Assembly (NCBI GenBank): GCA_000934455.1 | Contig: KN886990.1 | Location: 1 to 20,558, forward strand | DNA: 20,558 nucleotides | Direction: 5' to 3' | DNA from: Apostichopus parvimensis | Taxonomy: Eukaryota > Echinodermata > Holothuroidea > Aspidochirotida > Stichopodidae | In this document: positions 1 to 9,668 of the stretch, in pieces | Layout: every line of letters begins with the position of its first letter | How positions within the stretch are numbered: the stretch's first letter is position 1 | Notes under the pieces: generated by a model | Seen by the model: only the letters and a program-made list of their open reading frames with translations | What the model was told of the DNA's origin: nothing | The model's database searches: none | Program-made: the position numbers and the translations under genes

Positions 1-64
1 CGCAACAATGCATCTGACTTGATGAACCTCGTTAATTGTTTTGTATTTACAATGGTTACAGAAA

Positions 65-1298
65 AGAGGGCAAAAAGTCAATAAATACATTGCGAGTTTT
101 ATCCACTCACACTCACACTTCTGTTCAGGGTGTGCTCAAATTGCATTTCAAGTCGCACATTAACGTTTTTACGGAGAATAAAGTGGCCTCCGCTCGTTAG
201 GTCAAGTGTCATGTCGAATGTTTACAACGTGTAACCTTTGGCATAGTCACTGCGACTGATCTGATTGTCTTTGTTGCTGAACATACTATTTAATCACGAA
301 TACAGGGTCTGATAGGCCATCATGTATCTATCATTCGTAAAACTCAGGGCGAAACGGTTTCCATGGTAGCTGTTCACCGTCGACATATAACGATAAAAAG
401 TCCAGATGATGGTGTAAAAAATTTAATGGATTTCTATTGTAAGCACCATTTAAAGCTTTTGTTTCAACAATTCCCAACACCACTCGTTTCGGTAGACTTC
501 CCAACAAGAAACCTCGTTTGAAGATTAAATTTCCTCTCTGAATAGAAAGCGATGTGACTTCTACTCTGTTGATAGGGTATTTAGTAGTTACTTGCCCAAA
601 GCCTTGGCATGTGCTAAAGACACTTCAGGGTGAACTTTACCATCGCTAACGTATAGCGAAGCATCCACAAAACAAACTGCGTTTGCTTTACTGTACAAGA
701 GACAAAAAGCATCTCTGTTTCGGTGTGACTTCAGTTCCATTTCAACACCACCTAATAACATCTTTAGCTGGACAAATACATCGCAATGTAAGGGGCCAAC
801 CAGATCTACGACCTTACTATTCATGACAAATTCGTATCTGGCTTTCAGGCCTTCATTAAACACTTGTTGATCTCCTTTGAGATTACAAGAACCAATTTTC
901 CAGCAGCATCTTTGTAGAACAGGCCTCCCGTGAGCTAAGAGTCCTTGGCTTTCGAGCCATAAGAGAGCAACGCCCTATCATCGCACGGTAGGCTGAAGTA
1001 TTTGTTGAAGGAGTTACCAAACGATCGTTACGTGACATCCACTTCGGATAAGAGAGACTGTAATAACAAATTAACGGGACCAACGTTTGCGTCTTCGGGG
1101 AGATCATCGCTGTCACTTGGATTCGACTTTGCTCTCACGTGAAGAATAGATTGAGAAAGATCGAGATAATCCTCGGTTGATCCCTGCACGGAAAATTGCA
1201 TCGGTGATATTAGTAAGAGGGTGATATAGACTCCAATTTCCCTTCACGATGCCGGTTTGTGTTGGAGGCACTGTGAACAATTCCAACTCTGATTTCAT
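65..1298 (-). pseudogene. F54H12.2-like Polinton-associated protein (putative virion protein), broken
   Basis: This is a near-full-length fossil of about 410 codons. It starts MKSELELFTVPPTQ at ATG 1296-1298. Further recognisable blocks, spread over different frames, are STEDYLDLSQSILHVRAK, EDANVGPVN, LLSYGSKAKDS, LTGGLFYKDAAGK, FNEGLKARYEFV, VDLVGPLHCDVF, NRDAFCLLYS, LNGAYNRNPLNF, ISRSDYAKGYTL and NVFIDF at the C-terminus near 80. Breaks include frame changes near 1200, 1020, 966, 880, 588, 330 and 100. In-frame stops lie at 1028-1030 and 935-937 and in the last 250 bases. Family members sit beside F54H12.3-type integrases. A capsid role has been proposed for proteins in such element blocks, but I cannot say which capsid component this is. 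Confidence 0.75.
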
Positions 1299-1345
1299 GC
1301 ATTCGTATGAATGATTATGAACAAGGGCTATGATGACGATAATGA

Positions 1346-1741
1346 TTACACGTCGAAAATATCCAATATTTTAACTCGCTTGGCTCATTGCCCTCTGACG
1401 TTTTGTGATTTTCCTTTTAGGGGGTTTCCATCTCGAAGTTGATTCTTCCACTACTCTTGCACCCTTATGACCATCCGCTGTCCTGCTTGGCCCAGTCGTC
1501 GCTTAGCAGAGGTTTTAATGTGGTCACCTTGCAGTGCATCGTTCACAATTTCCGTCCCGTATACAACGCCTATTTGCACAGTGTTTCAGCCCCTCTCTTT
1601 AGAAATGGTAAGGCTGACCTGGCTTATCGCCCTAGGATGCCTTCTAATCCGTGCCCTTTTTGATACTGTAGCCAGTAAAGTAAACACTGGAACTCAATGT
1701 CCGACTTGTCGCCGGTAGTAATCTTCAAATGAGTTCCTCAT
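1346..1741 (-). pseudogene. Small basic Polinton-associated protein, broken
   Basis: The ATG at 1739-1741 lies 16 nt after the stop of the preceding pseudogene and opens with MRNSFEDYYRRQ. A TGA follows a few codons later. Other frames then carry GYSIKKGHGLEGILG, SALPFLKRGAETLCK, ALYTGTEIVNDALQGDHIK and KRRLGQAGQRM. A lysine/arginine-rich end, PKRKITKRQRAMSQRVK, finishes DIFDV before TAA at 1346-1348. Small Gly-rich, basic proteins with this layout accompany the neighbouring genes in related elements. By analogy with basic core or minor capsid proteins of double-jelly-roll viruses, a DNA-binding or packaging role is possible, but that is inference. Several stops and at least two frame changes make it non-functional. 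Confidence 0.6.
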
Positions 1742-1757
1742 GTTGATACGTTTAGGA

Positions 1758-2482
1758 TTAGGTGAAAAGAGAAGATTTACTCTGCTTGAAGTGAAGTTTC
1801 AAGATCACACGTCCAAGTTGAATGGAATTAATTGTCCGAGAACATCCCTTAAAATCAATTTGGATGTTTTCCATCTTTCTGCAATTTAACAAGAAAGTAA
1901 TGCGGATTGTTGTATGACACCGTGATGAACTGCCCTGTGCATTTCCCTCTATTTTAACAACGCGCAGTAACGGCACGTGAGCATCCCATACCCTCTGATG
2001 ATCGACTATGTCATTGTAAACAAAGAAACTGGTGACGCAATTGAGTACCACGTCAGCTACATTGAATCCTTCCGTACATATCTTGTTATGGTCCAAGGAG
2101 CCTAATATTTGGCTGAGACATTGGAGAGCGGGGCAAACCCAGTTTTACTCTCACCGCAGTTTTGGAAGAATGATTGTTGAGATGCATTTTCAGGTTGGCT
2201 GTCTCCGATGGAGTCGGTAATGAGTCGTGAAAATGCATCTATGACGTGTATGGTGTCATGGTGTCATTATATCCATGAGGTATACAAATTTCTCTCTAGT
2301 TGAGGAGCACACTTCAATTATTGTGTGTCATATTGTGCCAATTGAAAGGATACTGTATTTCCAAAAACGCTACTTTCCAATTCCCTGATAATAGTACAAT
2401 AGGCCCTGCCAACTGCGTCGTAAAATTAGAAAGCGTGTTACCTGTTGCTAGGCAACGTCACGTAAAAGTGCGATGCCATCAT
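1758..2482 (-). pseudogene. Polinton-associated protein of unknown function, broken
   Basis: The ATG at 2480-2482 overlaps the integrase TGA (2479-2481) in an ATGA arrangement. The N-terminus reads ASHFYVTLPSNR. A neighbouring frame then gives LSNFTTQLAGPIVLLSGNWK and EIQYPFNWHN. The C-terminal portion reads FVYNDIVDHQRVW, AHVPLLRVVKIEG, MENIQIDFKG and LGRVILKLHF, with a stop at 1758-1760. I recognise these motifs as belonging to a protein that commonly sits next to F54H12.3-type integrases in Polinton-like elements of invertebrates. Its role is not known to me, and a structural role is only an inference. At least two frame changes and stops interrupt it. The middle (about 2270-2103) has an open segment, VIDAFSRLITDSIGD onward, whose membership in this protein is plausible but unproven. 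Confidence 0.65.
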
Positions 2483-3285
2483 ATCTCGTCCACGTCCTTC
2501 ACCCAACTGTTAAACTTTGCTGGATATCAAGCATTTAACTGAAAATTCGGTGTGACCTCCTCGCTTTCGCTTCTTCAAAACACTTTCGACTCTAAATAGG
2601 GCGCTCTCATCCACGTGAACACTAAGTCTTTGTAGTTCATGTTCGTAACAGTTACACTCAATAGGGTTTGTATACGTGAAGACTTCTACACTCTGATAAG
2701 GTAGATAACGCTTTTCAAATTTGAGTTTTGATTTGCAATTCTAACACTTTCTCCTAAGTTAAAATTGTCATTCGCTTTTCGTGCACGGGCAGGATATAGC
2801 GTCTGCCGCGCCCTTTCTTCATTTTCCTTTGAAACGTCTATGGGTCGCATTTTTAAAGGATTTGTGCTAAGCACGATTGTAACCGTCTAAGAGTTTGGGT
2901 GGAACGTCGATGTTATTCAGAGAATTGCGATGGTTAAAGTCTGTCCACATCTTCGATTTCAAGGTGCGATTGAACCTTTACACGACAGACGCTTTTGGTT
3001 CGTTATTTGTAGTAAAATAATGATTTTTTCTTTTAAACATATTTGAATGTGTTTATTTATGAATTCCCCAACTCTGTTAGTATGAATTTGAAATGGCGTC
3101 CTGCCCGAGGAAAACATGGTTTTTATGGCGCCCAATACTGTAGGACCAGATTTATTTTTGAGCGGTACTACCCACACATGCTTAGATAAAACATCGATGT
3201 ACGTTAACAAAAATTTAAACCAGCGCGTGTACCGCGACATAGAACTTAAATCAACCAAATCCATCTCCCACTTTAGCTACTAAAC
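2479..3285 (-). pseudogene. Polinton/Maverick-type integrase, broken (rve core plus chromodomain)
   Basis: Integrases of this family (F54H12.3-like) insert the linear element DNA into the host genome. Seen on the minus strand: the core starts near 3273 with WEMDLVDLSSMSRY, then LLTYIDVLSKHVW and VPLKNKSG. RFNRTLKSKMW and LLDGYNRA follow near 2975-2880, then KMRPIDVSKENEE. A chromodomain-like tail has ALFRVESVLKKRKRGG and ends in NSWVKDVDEI before TGA at 2479-2481. The second catalytic Asp reads Asn (context HTNRVGEF). The codon for the catalytic Glu before RFNRT is TAA (2978-2980). There are further stops and frame changes, for example near 2890-2870 and 2720. The N-terminal zinc-binding part is not visible upstream of about 3285. 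The family call is from remembered motifs. The copy cannot encode an active enzyme. Confidence 0.82.
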
Positions 3286-3299
3286 TATATAAAGCCAGC

Positions 3300-3497
3300 C
3301 GATACTTATGGTTGGTACAGCAACTACTGTTCATGTCCCACAACCGTGTATCAATAATTACTACTTTGTGTTCGTAACACTGACGGTAACATGTGTTACA
3401 GAATATGAAAAGTACTGTACCAGCTATGAGTATCGGGTGTTACAGCACACAGTACACGGGCAGCAGCTACTTTGGCAGATTTTACAAAGAACGTTCC
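3300..3497. other. Unassigned stretch next to the Polinton-like block
   Basis: The bases between the end of recognisable integrase homology (about 3285) and the recombinase-like tail hold no motif I can name. TGTTACAG occurs at two places (about 3395 and 3439), suggesting a weak internal duplication. No terminal inverted repeat of the Polinton-like element was found here. Confidence 0.3.
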
Positions 3498-3590
3498 TTT
3501 ACAAGATATATTACGCTGTTACGCTGGGAAAGCGAAGAAACGTTTGCTAAGTTTTATCAAAGACCAAAGTTCAGAAAATACTTTCTGTAG
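3498..3590 (+). pseudogene. Possible C-terminal tail of a tyrosine recombinase
   Basis: The last 30 codons of a 65-codon open frame read RYITLLRWESEETFAKFYQR and end at TAG 3588-3590. The pattern W-x-S-E-x-TF-x-x-FY-x-R-P resembles the C-terminal box of tyrosine recombinases in Crypton, Ngaro and DIRS-type elements, where the Tyr of FY is the nucleophile. No upstream R...HxxR box can be seen, so this is at best a fragment, and the match rests on about 15 residues. A chance resemblance cannot be excluded. It lies just upstream of, and in the opposite orientation to, the integrase fossil. Confidence 0.3.
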
Positions 3591-3955
3591 AACTGTTCTC
3601 AATCAAAATCACTGAGGAAATCTTTCATCCGTCGATGTTTATTTTGTTGTCATGTTCACATCGACAGTTTTGAAGTATCACGTATTTATGGCATGCAAAC
3701 CATGTGATGAGATGACTCAACTTTGGGATTTCGCCCCATACAAGCGTTGTTCCCTACCCTTTAAGGATTCGATGTGAATACTTGTTTGCACAATGAGGCT
3801 ACTACAGCAACACACTCTCATGTAGTCCCTTCATGCAAGCATATGTCATTCGTGGTTTGATGAAATTTAGTCATTCTTCTCTACAATTGTATCTTGTTAT
3901 TCGACAGTTGTGACGAAATCTTGAAAAGAAAAAGATGAAATATCGAAACTCGAAA
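3591..3955. other. Unassigned AT-rich stretch
   Basis: I see no coding frame or repeat structure that I can support. Going minus-strand-ward this is where the catalytic YxDD part of the adjacent LINE reverse transcriptase should follow, but no such motif is readable. Confidence 0.3.
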
Positions 3956-3956
3956 C

Positions 3957-4415
3957 CAAAATATCGAAACGTCCCTTCATCGCCACGGTACAATTGGAAC
4001 ACAGCTGGACTTTATTTTATTGATAATAGCGAACTCATTCCTGTTGGAGAGATAGCTCTTAAACCAACTGAGCACTTGTCCTCTAAAACCAAGTACTCAA
4101 GTTTATCAAGGAGAATTTTGTGAAGGAGAATATCGAAAGCAATTGAGAGTCAAGACAGTTACAAGGAGACGAAGTGTTATTGTTCAATTGCATCTGTCAG
4201 GATATCAGTGAAATGTAAAATTGAATATTCAATGGACCTCCTTGGTATAAAACCAAACTTGTTATCATAAAGATATTGAAATTCTGCAGAAACTATTAAA
4301 CATAGGTTATTGAAGAATTTTCGAAAACCAAGGCAGGAGAGAGATTGGTCTAACACTAATTTCAAGTTCTCTAGCAGATACACCAAATGTAATGTCGGGG
4401 TTGATAGCAATATGC
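3957..4415 (-). pseudogene. LINE reverse transcriptase fragment, degenerate
   Basis: Minus-strand frames contain RPISLLPWFSKIL (from 4351), NKFGFIPRRSIEYSILHFTD and DILTDAIEQ, ending in a stop at 4177. Downstream come AFDILLHKILLDKLEYL (AFD of motif A at 4132-4140) and QVLSWFKSYLSNRNEFAII with KSSCVPIV. These are the fingers and palm of a non-LTR retrotransposon RT of the CR1/L2/Jockey type. The next expected block (GVPQGS...) and the YxDD motif are missing beyond about 3957, so the copy is cut or decayed there. There are at least three frame changes. Together with the endonuclease remnant at 4690-5019 it forms one minus-strand LINE copy. The clade cannot be fixed by eye. Confidence 0.8.
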
Positions 4416-4689
4416 ACAAAATACAATTGACGAAGTCACGGAAGCTTGCGGTCAGTAATTATTCTGGAAAAAAAAAGATCTATTTCATACAGCATGGCAA
4501 TGGTAGTCAAAAAACCTGAAAATGCTCAGAGATAAAGCCGACATTGACAATGGCAGGAACACACGGTTTATGAATATTAACTTAATACATCAAACAAAGC
4601 AAGATGCAAACTAGTTGGATTTGTGTAAAAGAATATTGAGTTAATATGAGTTCAAAATTGATAGTATAGTTCTGTTCTCCGAATTCAAT

Positions 4690-5019
4690 CAATTACAGTT
4701 AACTTCTCCTATAATATTGCAACCTCTACAATATGCTATGATAGTCTCGAAAATCGAGCATAAGCCCTCCATAGTATTGTCATTTATACCTTTGGGGCAA
4801 TATATAACAGCAATTAAATGGTGGTATTGGAAGCGGTTTCAATTTCAGAAAAGAGTGACTCACAAATACCGTTGGGTCTAATTTTGTACTTGAGATTGCA
4901 ACAACAACACCTCCACTACCGAGTATTGAACTGAGTTCGAGGAACGTATAACCGGGCATATTGCAAATATCATTTGGTGCATTGAAATCATTAGTGTAAA
5001 AGCATCTGGCTTTTACGAC
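4690..5019 (-). pseudogene. LINE APE-type endonuclease fragment, degenerate
   Basis: The minus strand has an open frame of about 79 codons (roughly 5014-4778) with APNDICNMPGYTFLELSS and GSGGVVVAISS. A shifted frame continues with YIAPKGINDNTMEG and FETIIAYCRGCNIIGEVN. The order PGYTF, GGGVAI-like, Y.PP-like and GDFN-like (here GEVN) is that of the AP endonuclease-like domain that nicks target DNA for LINE insertion. The Asp of GDFN reads Glu and the Phe reads Val, so the site is damaged. The gap of about 280 bases to the RT fragment is shorter than normal for such elements, which suggests an internal deletion. Confidence 0.65.
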
Positions 5020-5132
5020 ATTAATAAAGCAAAGGGGTTCGTTTCGGGGTTTCTCCCCTGGCGACGTATTTGCATAAAGTATGTAATGTAACCTGGTTTT
5101 CTAGGCGGTGACAAACCCAAATACAAATGTTT

Positions 5133-5183
5133 CTTTGGTTAGACCAGGGAGTTTTCCATAACAACTCCCTGGTTAGACCAAAG
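5133..5183. repeat. Imperfect palindrome (hairpin)
   Basis: The outer arms CTTTGGT / ACCAAAG and inner arms CCAGGGAGTT / AACTCCCTGG are separated by a symmetric 4-nt mismatch (TAGA and TTAG) and close on a short loop. It could be a remnant of a foldback element or MITE. No target duplication was identified. Confidence 0.75.
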
Positions 5184-5218
5184 CCACACTTGTAGTAGAA
5201 AGGTTATTGCGGACCTCA

Positions 5219-5344
5219 CATGGCAGTCAAATATGACCCTGTAGTATACAGCCAGACTTGATATTGGTATGTTTGTTTCTATGACTGCACTTAACAAACA
5301 TACCTCAGGTACTGTCTATGTCACTTTGCTATTGGACTGCATAG
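5219..5344. repeat. Nested inverted repeat, possible foldback/MITE-like element
   Basis: A perfect 12-bp inverted repeat, GGTATGTTTGTT (5266-5277) and AACAAACATACC (5293-5304), with a 15-nt loop sits in the centre. Further out, ATGGCAGTCAAATA (about 5219) and TATTGGACTGCAT (about 5330) are inverted with small gaps, so the whole of about 125 bp can fold back on itself. The central hairpin is certain as read. The outer pairing is weaker, and no flanking duplication was established. Confidence 0.55.
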
Positions 5345-6594
5345 TAAGCATCATGTAAACCAATGGAGCCATCAGCCTAGAGCAGCAATGCTGCTGAACC
5401 TCAAACTATGATAACTAGACATAACTGAACTTGCAGGCTAATAGAACGAAGCCCAGTAATTATGTTACATGGGTATCCGTTCCAAATTGCCCGTTAGTGA
5501 CGTCCTTGTGGGATGACAAAATTTTCATGAAATTATGCCAGTCATACAGAGTAATAATGATCCATTTTTTGAACGTACTTTCTATTTTAGACATTATGTA
5601 GCAGCAGATATTCGGTTCCCGTGATCGTTAGTGTTTAGAGAGATTTCAAAATGGTGACGTACTTTGAACACAGTCTACATCAGTCTCCATGGGCAAAGTT
5701 AGATGTTCATCTGTGCCTGATTGTCCGAGTCACTATTTTAGAAACCTTATTGCACCATTTGCAGTATGGATCGTGTGAATTAATAATATATCTGGTTAGA
5801 GGAGTTGAATTGGGCAAATCATCCTTCGCTATTTCACATTACAGTTGTGGAGAGTATGGAACTCATATTGGTTACATATTCATAGTTTGATATTTCATTG
5901 TTCAGATTTAATGTGATTACTTATGCGCGATTTCTTCCCTGCATGAGAGTGATTATAAAGATATGCCTATGTTCATTTGTTGTTTGGGCGACTGGTGGGC
6001 GGGGTAGGAGAGGGGAGATTAGGAATTTAGTGATGGAACCAGTCCCTAAAGTCGGAACCGGGTACCCGTCTCCGTGGTTCGGTCGGTTCCCCTGGTACTG
6101 TTGATTACGTATTTAACCTACAACCCAGCCCAACTCGGCCAATACTATAACATAGGCCTAATGTTACTACGTGCATATGCTACGCGGGCCTTCAGTCATG
6201 TAATGGTAAGACTGTAAACAACTGTTCGTGTAAGTAAATTAACCTGCGGACTGATTTATACGGCAAGGCTATATATTTATATCAACTGCCTATATACTAA
6301 ATTACTTCTTAAAATAACCAGAATTCGAAATGCATTAAGGTTTCGATGACTTCATTGCACTAGACTTCTGCTTGAAGTTGACCAGAAATAGCTGTTACAA
6401 TGTAAATGGCACGAACCACCATTTTCATACAATTACACTATGGCATGATAAACACAGGTCAGTCTATTGTACTTGGCAATACACATCCACTAAACACAAT
6501 AGGAGTTTGGTACTCAATGTGATGCATTCAAACACCATAGTATGAGAATTATCGATTCCCATCGTTAGATATCATGTAAAAGGGTCTTCAAAGT
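5345..6594. other. Unassigned stretch
   Basis: Two short open frames (5651-5890 and 5898-6104, plus) have no recognisable domain and no sign of splicing. Near 6055-6090 there is a GC-richer patch with a 7-bp inverted repeat, GGAACCG and CGGTTCC. I see nothing else that I can name. Confidence 0.3.
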
Positions 6595-6610
6595 TGACCT
6601 CTGGTGACCT
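6595..6610 (-). promoter_or_regulatory. Perfect DR4 nuclear-receptor-type direct repeat
   Basis: The plus strand reads TGACCT CTGG TGACCT, which is AGGTCA-N4-AGGTCA on the minus strand. This is the consensus spacing for thyroid hormone receptor or LXR-type heterodimers with RXR. The motif is seen directly; binding is inference. AGGTCA-like words also occur in the tandem array at 7150-8060, so it may be repeat-derived. Confidence 0.45.
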
Positions 6611-6689
6611 CAAATGAGATTTGATCTCACAAGCAACAGTATTCTTTCACTCATTATGGCAAATCCATATACCATGTATGAAAAGTATC

Positions 6690-6715
6690 CATGATTTCTA
6701 CCATGAGAAATCATG
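6690..6715. repeat. Short perfect hairpin
   Basis: CATGATTTCT and AGAAATCATG form a 10-bp perfect stem around the loop ACCATG. No T-run follows and no gene ends here, so a terminator role is not supported. Confidence 0.6.
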
Positions 6716-7149
6716 TTTTGAAGGTTTTCAGGCCTCGACACTGAAATATTTTTAAAAAGTACTCGCTATTTGGCGACCGTGACTAAAATTCTACTTGCCA
6801 AAACGCAAAATTCACTCGCCACTATGACTGCTGTTCAAATCTCAATAGTACAGAATAGGTTAGGCACTTAGGCAGATTCAGATACATGGTGCTGCGTAAT
6901 TGCACATTGGAAAATTATGTTTCTGTGCAGTATGAAATTTAACCTTTTTTTCCACCAAAAGTAAGTTATGAACAAAGTAAAACATGTCGCAGAATCGTAA
7001 ATAAGCAGCTAGGCCTATTGTAGTGTCTCAGTGAAATAAACATAAAATATCTGCAAAATTATCTACGAAGATAGATTGGCTTTTGTTACATTGGGATCCT
7101 CTAGTACTAGGCATATAATATACAGTAGCATTGAGATCGTAAGATCGAT
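6716..7149. other. Unassigned stretch with a possible hAT-like left end
   Basis: CAGGCCTCGACACTGAAAT near 6730 has the look of a hAT-type terminal sequence (CAGG..TCGAC). It is followed by a patch with repeated CTCGC/TTGGCGA/TTGCC words. No matching right end or 8-bp duplication was found, so this is not called as an element. Confidence 0.25.
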
Positions 7150-7216
7150 TGACTTCAAACTAAGTGGGAGCATGCAAGGGTAGGGACGTAGCGCCCTATT
7201 GACCAATGACAACACA

Positions 7217-7229
7217 GGGTCAAAGGTCA
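7217..7229 (+). promoter_or_regulatory. DR1 nuclear-receptor-type motif in tandem array
   Basis: GGGTCA A AGGTCA is a near-consensus direct repeat with one-base spacing (HNF4/RXR/PPAR type). A second one lies at 7403-7415. Motif presence is seen; function is inference. Confidence 0.4.
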
Positions 7230-7385
7230 AATAATCCAAAACATTATTTCACGTGATAACTGGACAATGTCAAACTTGGCCAAATGTGTGCGACACACTG
7301 AGACACATTAACCTGTATACAGCCGATGAACTTAAAACTTGGAGAGTATGTACCTTGATATGGGTTATAGTTATTGCATGACCCA

Positions 7386-7415
7386 TGACGTCATAGAAGC
7401 AATGGTCAGAGGTCA
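7386..7415 (+). promoter_or_regulatory. CRE palindrome next to a second DR1-like motif
   Basis: A perfect TGACGTCA (7386-7393) lies 9 bases before TGGTCA G AGGTCA (7403-7415). Diverged forms of both appear in later units of the array. Function is unproven. Confidence 0.4.
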
Positions 7416-8060
7416 AATAACCAAATAACAATACAGCTTAAATCTTCAAACACAAGTAGGATATCGTAGACTATACGTCTGCAGTTCGTTAATTAATGTA
7501 AAACGCCAAAGGTCACGTGATCAAAGGGGGTTAACGGTCAAGCTTGGCTAAATATGTGCTTAAAAGCGTTATGCAACTGTAAACCTAATTGACCTTAAAC
7601 TTGGCAGGTATGAACTCTAATTTCTAACATGACATATGGCGTCACCCCAAAACATGTTTGCTATATAACTCATCTTCAAAACTGACAATACGGCCGAAAC
7701 CCACATACCCATGTGGGATGTCACACTAGCCAATTTAACAATGCATTAATTAATGTAAAATGCTAAAGGCCACGTCAATGTCTAATTTATCCAAATTTGT
7801 GCGAAAAAGCGATTCCTTCCTTAACCGTAAACACGATAGGCATTACGCTTGGTGGATGTGTGCCTATAGTGATGTATGGGATGTAGCGTCACACATGCAT
7901 GACGTATGACGCTACAGGGTCAAACCTTAGATGTCAAATGCCACATAACCAAACAAACAACATTATATGTGCATACCAAAATGACAATGTAGCCGAAGCC
8001 CTTCCACCCGGTTTTGAGTATCAGATTATGCACACTTACAGCGAATTAATTAATATAAAA

Positions 8061-9490
8061 AACAAAGTTCAATGAAGGTAAAAGGATCAACGTTAAATTG
8101 CCCGGAAAAGGATATTCCGGTAGCTGGCAAATGATTGCTGCACATCCAACTTAGAGGAAAAATATGTTCTTTTAGCTATGGCATCAATGACAAAATATCC
8201 GCAAAACCATACAGGAAGTTATGACTGTTTGAAGGAATTGTTTGAATGAATGTTTAAAGAATATTGACATAAGATATCAAACAAAATGAGGCCATTAAAT
8301 CCAAGGCTCATGTACATGAATATTATCTTAGGAAGGATAACTTTCTACAATTTTCATTGGTGGCTTTTAATATTAATGAAATTCTCTTGCAAAAGTTTAC
8401 GTTTTCACGTTTTGGTTGTCAGAAGAACTTGTAATTGAATGACTGATTACTGTAATACAATGCATTGTTGAAGTCTCAAGTTAAGTGGTAGCTTAGGAAT
8501 CAGCAGGTGCAGAATATATCCGTTGCCTATGATTATTTATCAATAGCAGATAATGACCCCTACTTTTCAATCAAATGTGAGACATGGTTTTATGGAAATT
8601 TGAACTCAAACGTAAATATATATCCAAAGTATATTAAAATATCGCATACTTGAGCAAGTTGAGTTCGAGAAAATGTCCTTCCATCACATAACAACAATTC
8701 CAGCGACACAAACAGAAAATACAATGAACTCGAGCACCGAATTGCCAAGGACAATATTCACAACAACTGCTGACAAAGCGCATTATCTCAGACGAATGAT
8801 GAAGTGTCACGCTTTCTGCCGCTTTCAACTTGCTTAATATAAAAACACGACATCTAAGGAGGATTAAGTGTAGAATTGATACTTCTCTGGAGAGTTAATT
8901 CTCTTGGAAGCTGGCAAATCCCAGGATATAAATCCTCTGACTATATGCCAACAAAAGAGGTAGCGCTATTGATATGAAATGTCTCAAGGGAATAGTCCCT
9001 TCTTAGGGATGTTTTTAATATATATATAGGACGAAATAAAAGGATATGCAAGTACTAAAAATATATGATAAGAAAAAAAGACTTGAAATAAAAGCATTTG
9101 GTTCGATCTGCTTCAGTTGTGCTATAAACAAAGAATAGGTATTGTGTATTTATTGAACACGTGACACGCCCCAGCAGATTTATGGCAACCAGAGCAGTGG
9201 GAGTGTTGTGTTGGACTTCTTATTCCATATAGTATGCTACATGAGACATGACCTGGAAGCAAAATTAGAACAAGTAGGGAATCCATGTTACACACCACTA
9301 ACTGCAGCAAATTAAACGTTACTCACACAAAACACCAAAGACAATGACTTGACTGTTTTATCGCTAAAAAAAGACATGCGAAGTCCCTAGTATGAGTACA
9401 AACCAAGAATAAACAAATGTACTCGATTTCGAATACAGACTCGAGTAATACAAGTCTGAAACGAAAATTGTTTCAGTTAACGCTTAGAGC
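8061..9490. other. Unassigned AT-rich stretch
   Basis: Short open frames on the minus strand (8634-8828 and 9122-9310) show no domain. I see no repeat boundary, promoter or RNA gene that I can support. Confidence 0.3.
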
Positions 9491-9668
9491 GTATAGTACA
9501 AGGGCGGCGGAACCGGGGGGGCACAGGGGGCACGTGCCCCCCCCCCCACTTTTCCTCAGGTTAAAAATGTGCCCTTTTTCTATATAAAAATTTCTAAATA
9601 AAAAAAGAGTTTACAAAGCGAAACCCACGTCGAATGAAATATTTCGGAAAGTTTTAAATGTTTACTAC

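Larger units (their letters stand above)
7150..8060. repeat. Diverged tandem array, unit about 250-265 bp
   Basis: The same blocks recur in the same order. TCACGTGA is at 7249 and 7513. A block GTCAAACTTGGCCAAATGTG is at 7269, with variants at about 7537 and 7780. GAACTTAAAACTTGG is at 7328, with variants at 7151, 7591 and 7838. TAATTAATGTAAAA is at about 7489 and 7748, and TAATTAATATAAAA at about 8048. Spacings are about 177, 263, 248, 259 and 300, so there are roughly 3.5 units with indels. AGGTCA-like and TGACGTCA-like words sit in several units. No ORF runs through it. It could be satellite DNA or the internal repeat of a transposon. Confidence 0.75.

Noticed and set aside
1439..1718. Plus-strand open frames of 74 and 83 codons
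   Set aside because: They are antisense to the small basic Polinton-associated pseudogene, whose motifs are readable on the minus strand.
8990..9027. TATATATA run as a promoter TATA box
   Set aside because: No gene follows, and such runs are expected in AT-rich DNA.
9106..9125. GGTTCGATCTGC as a tRNA B box
   Set aside because: It does not match GGTTCGANNCC, and no A box or cloverleaf can be drawn around it.
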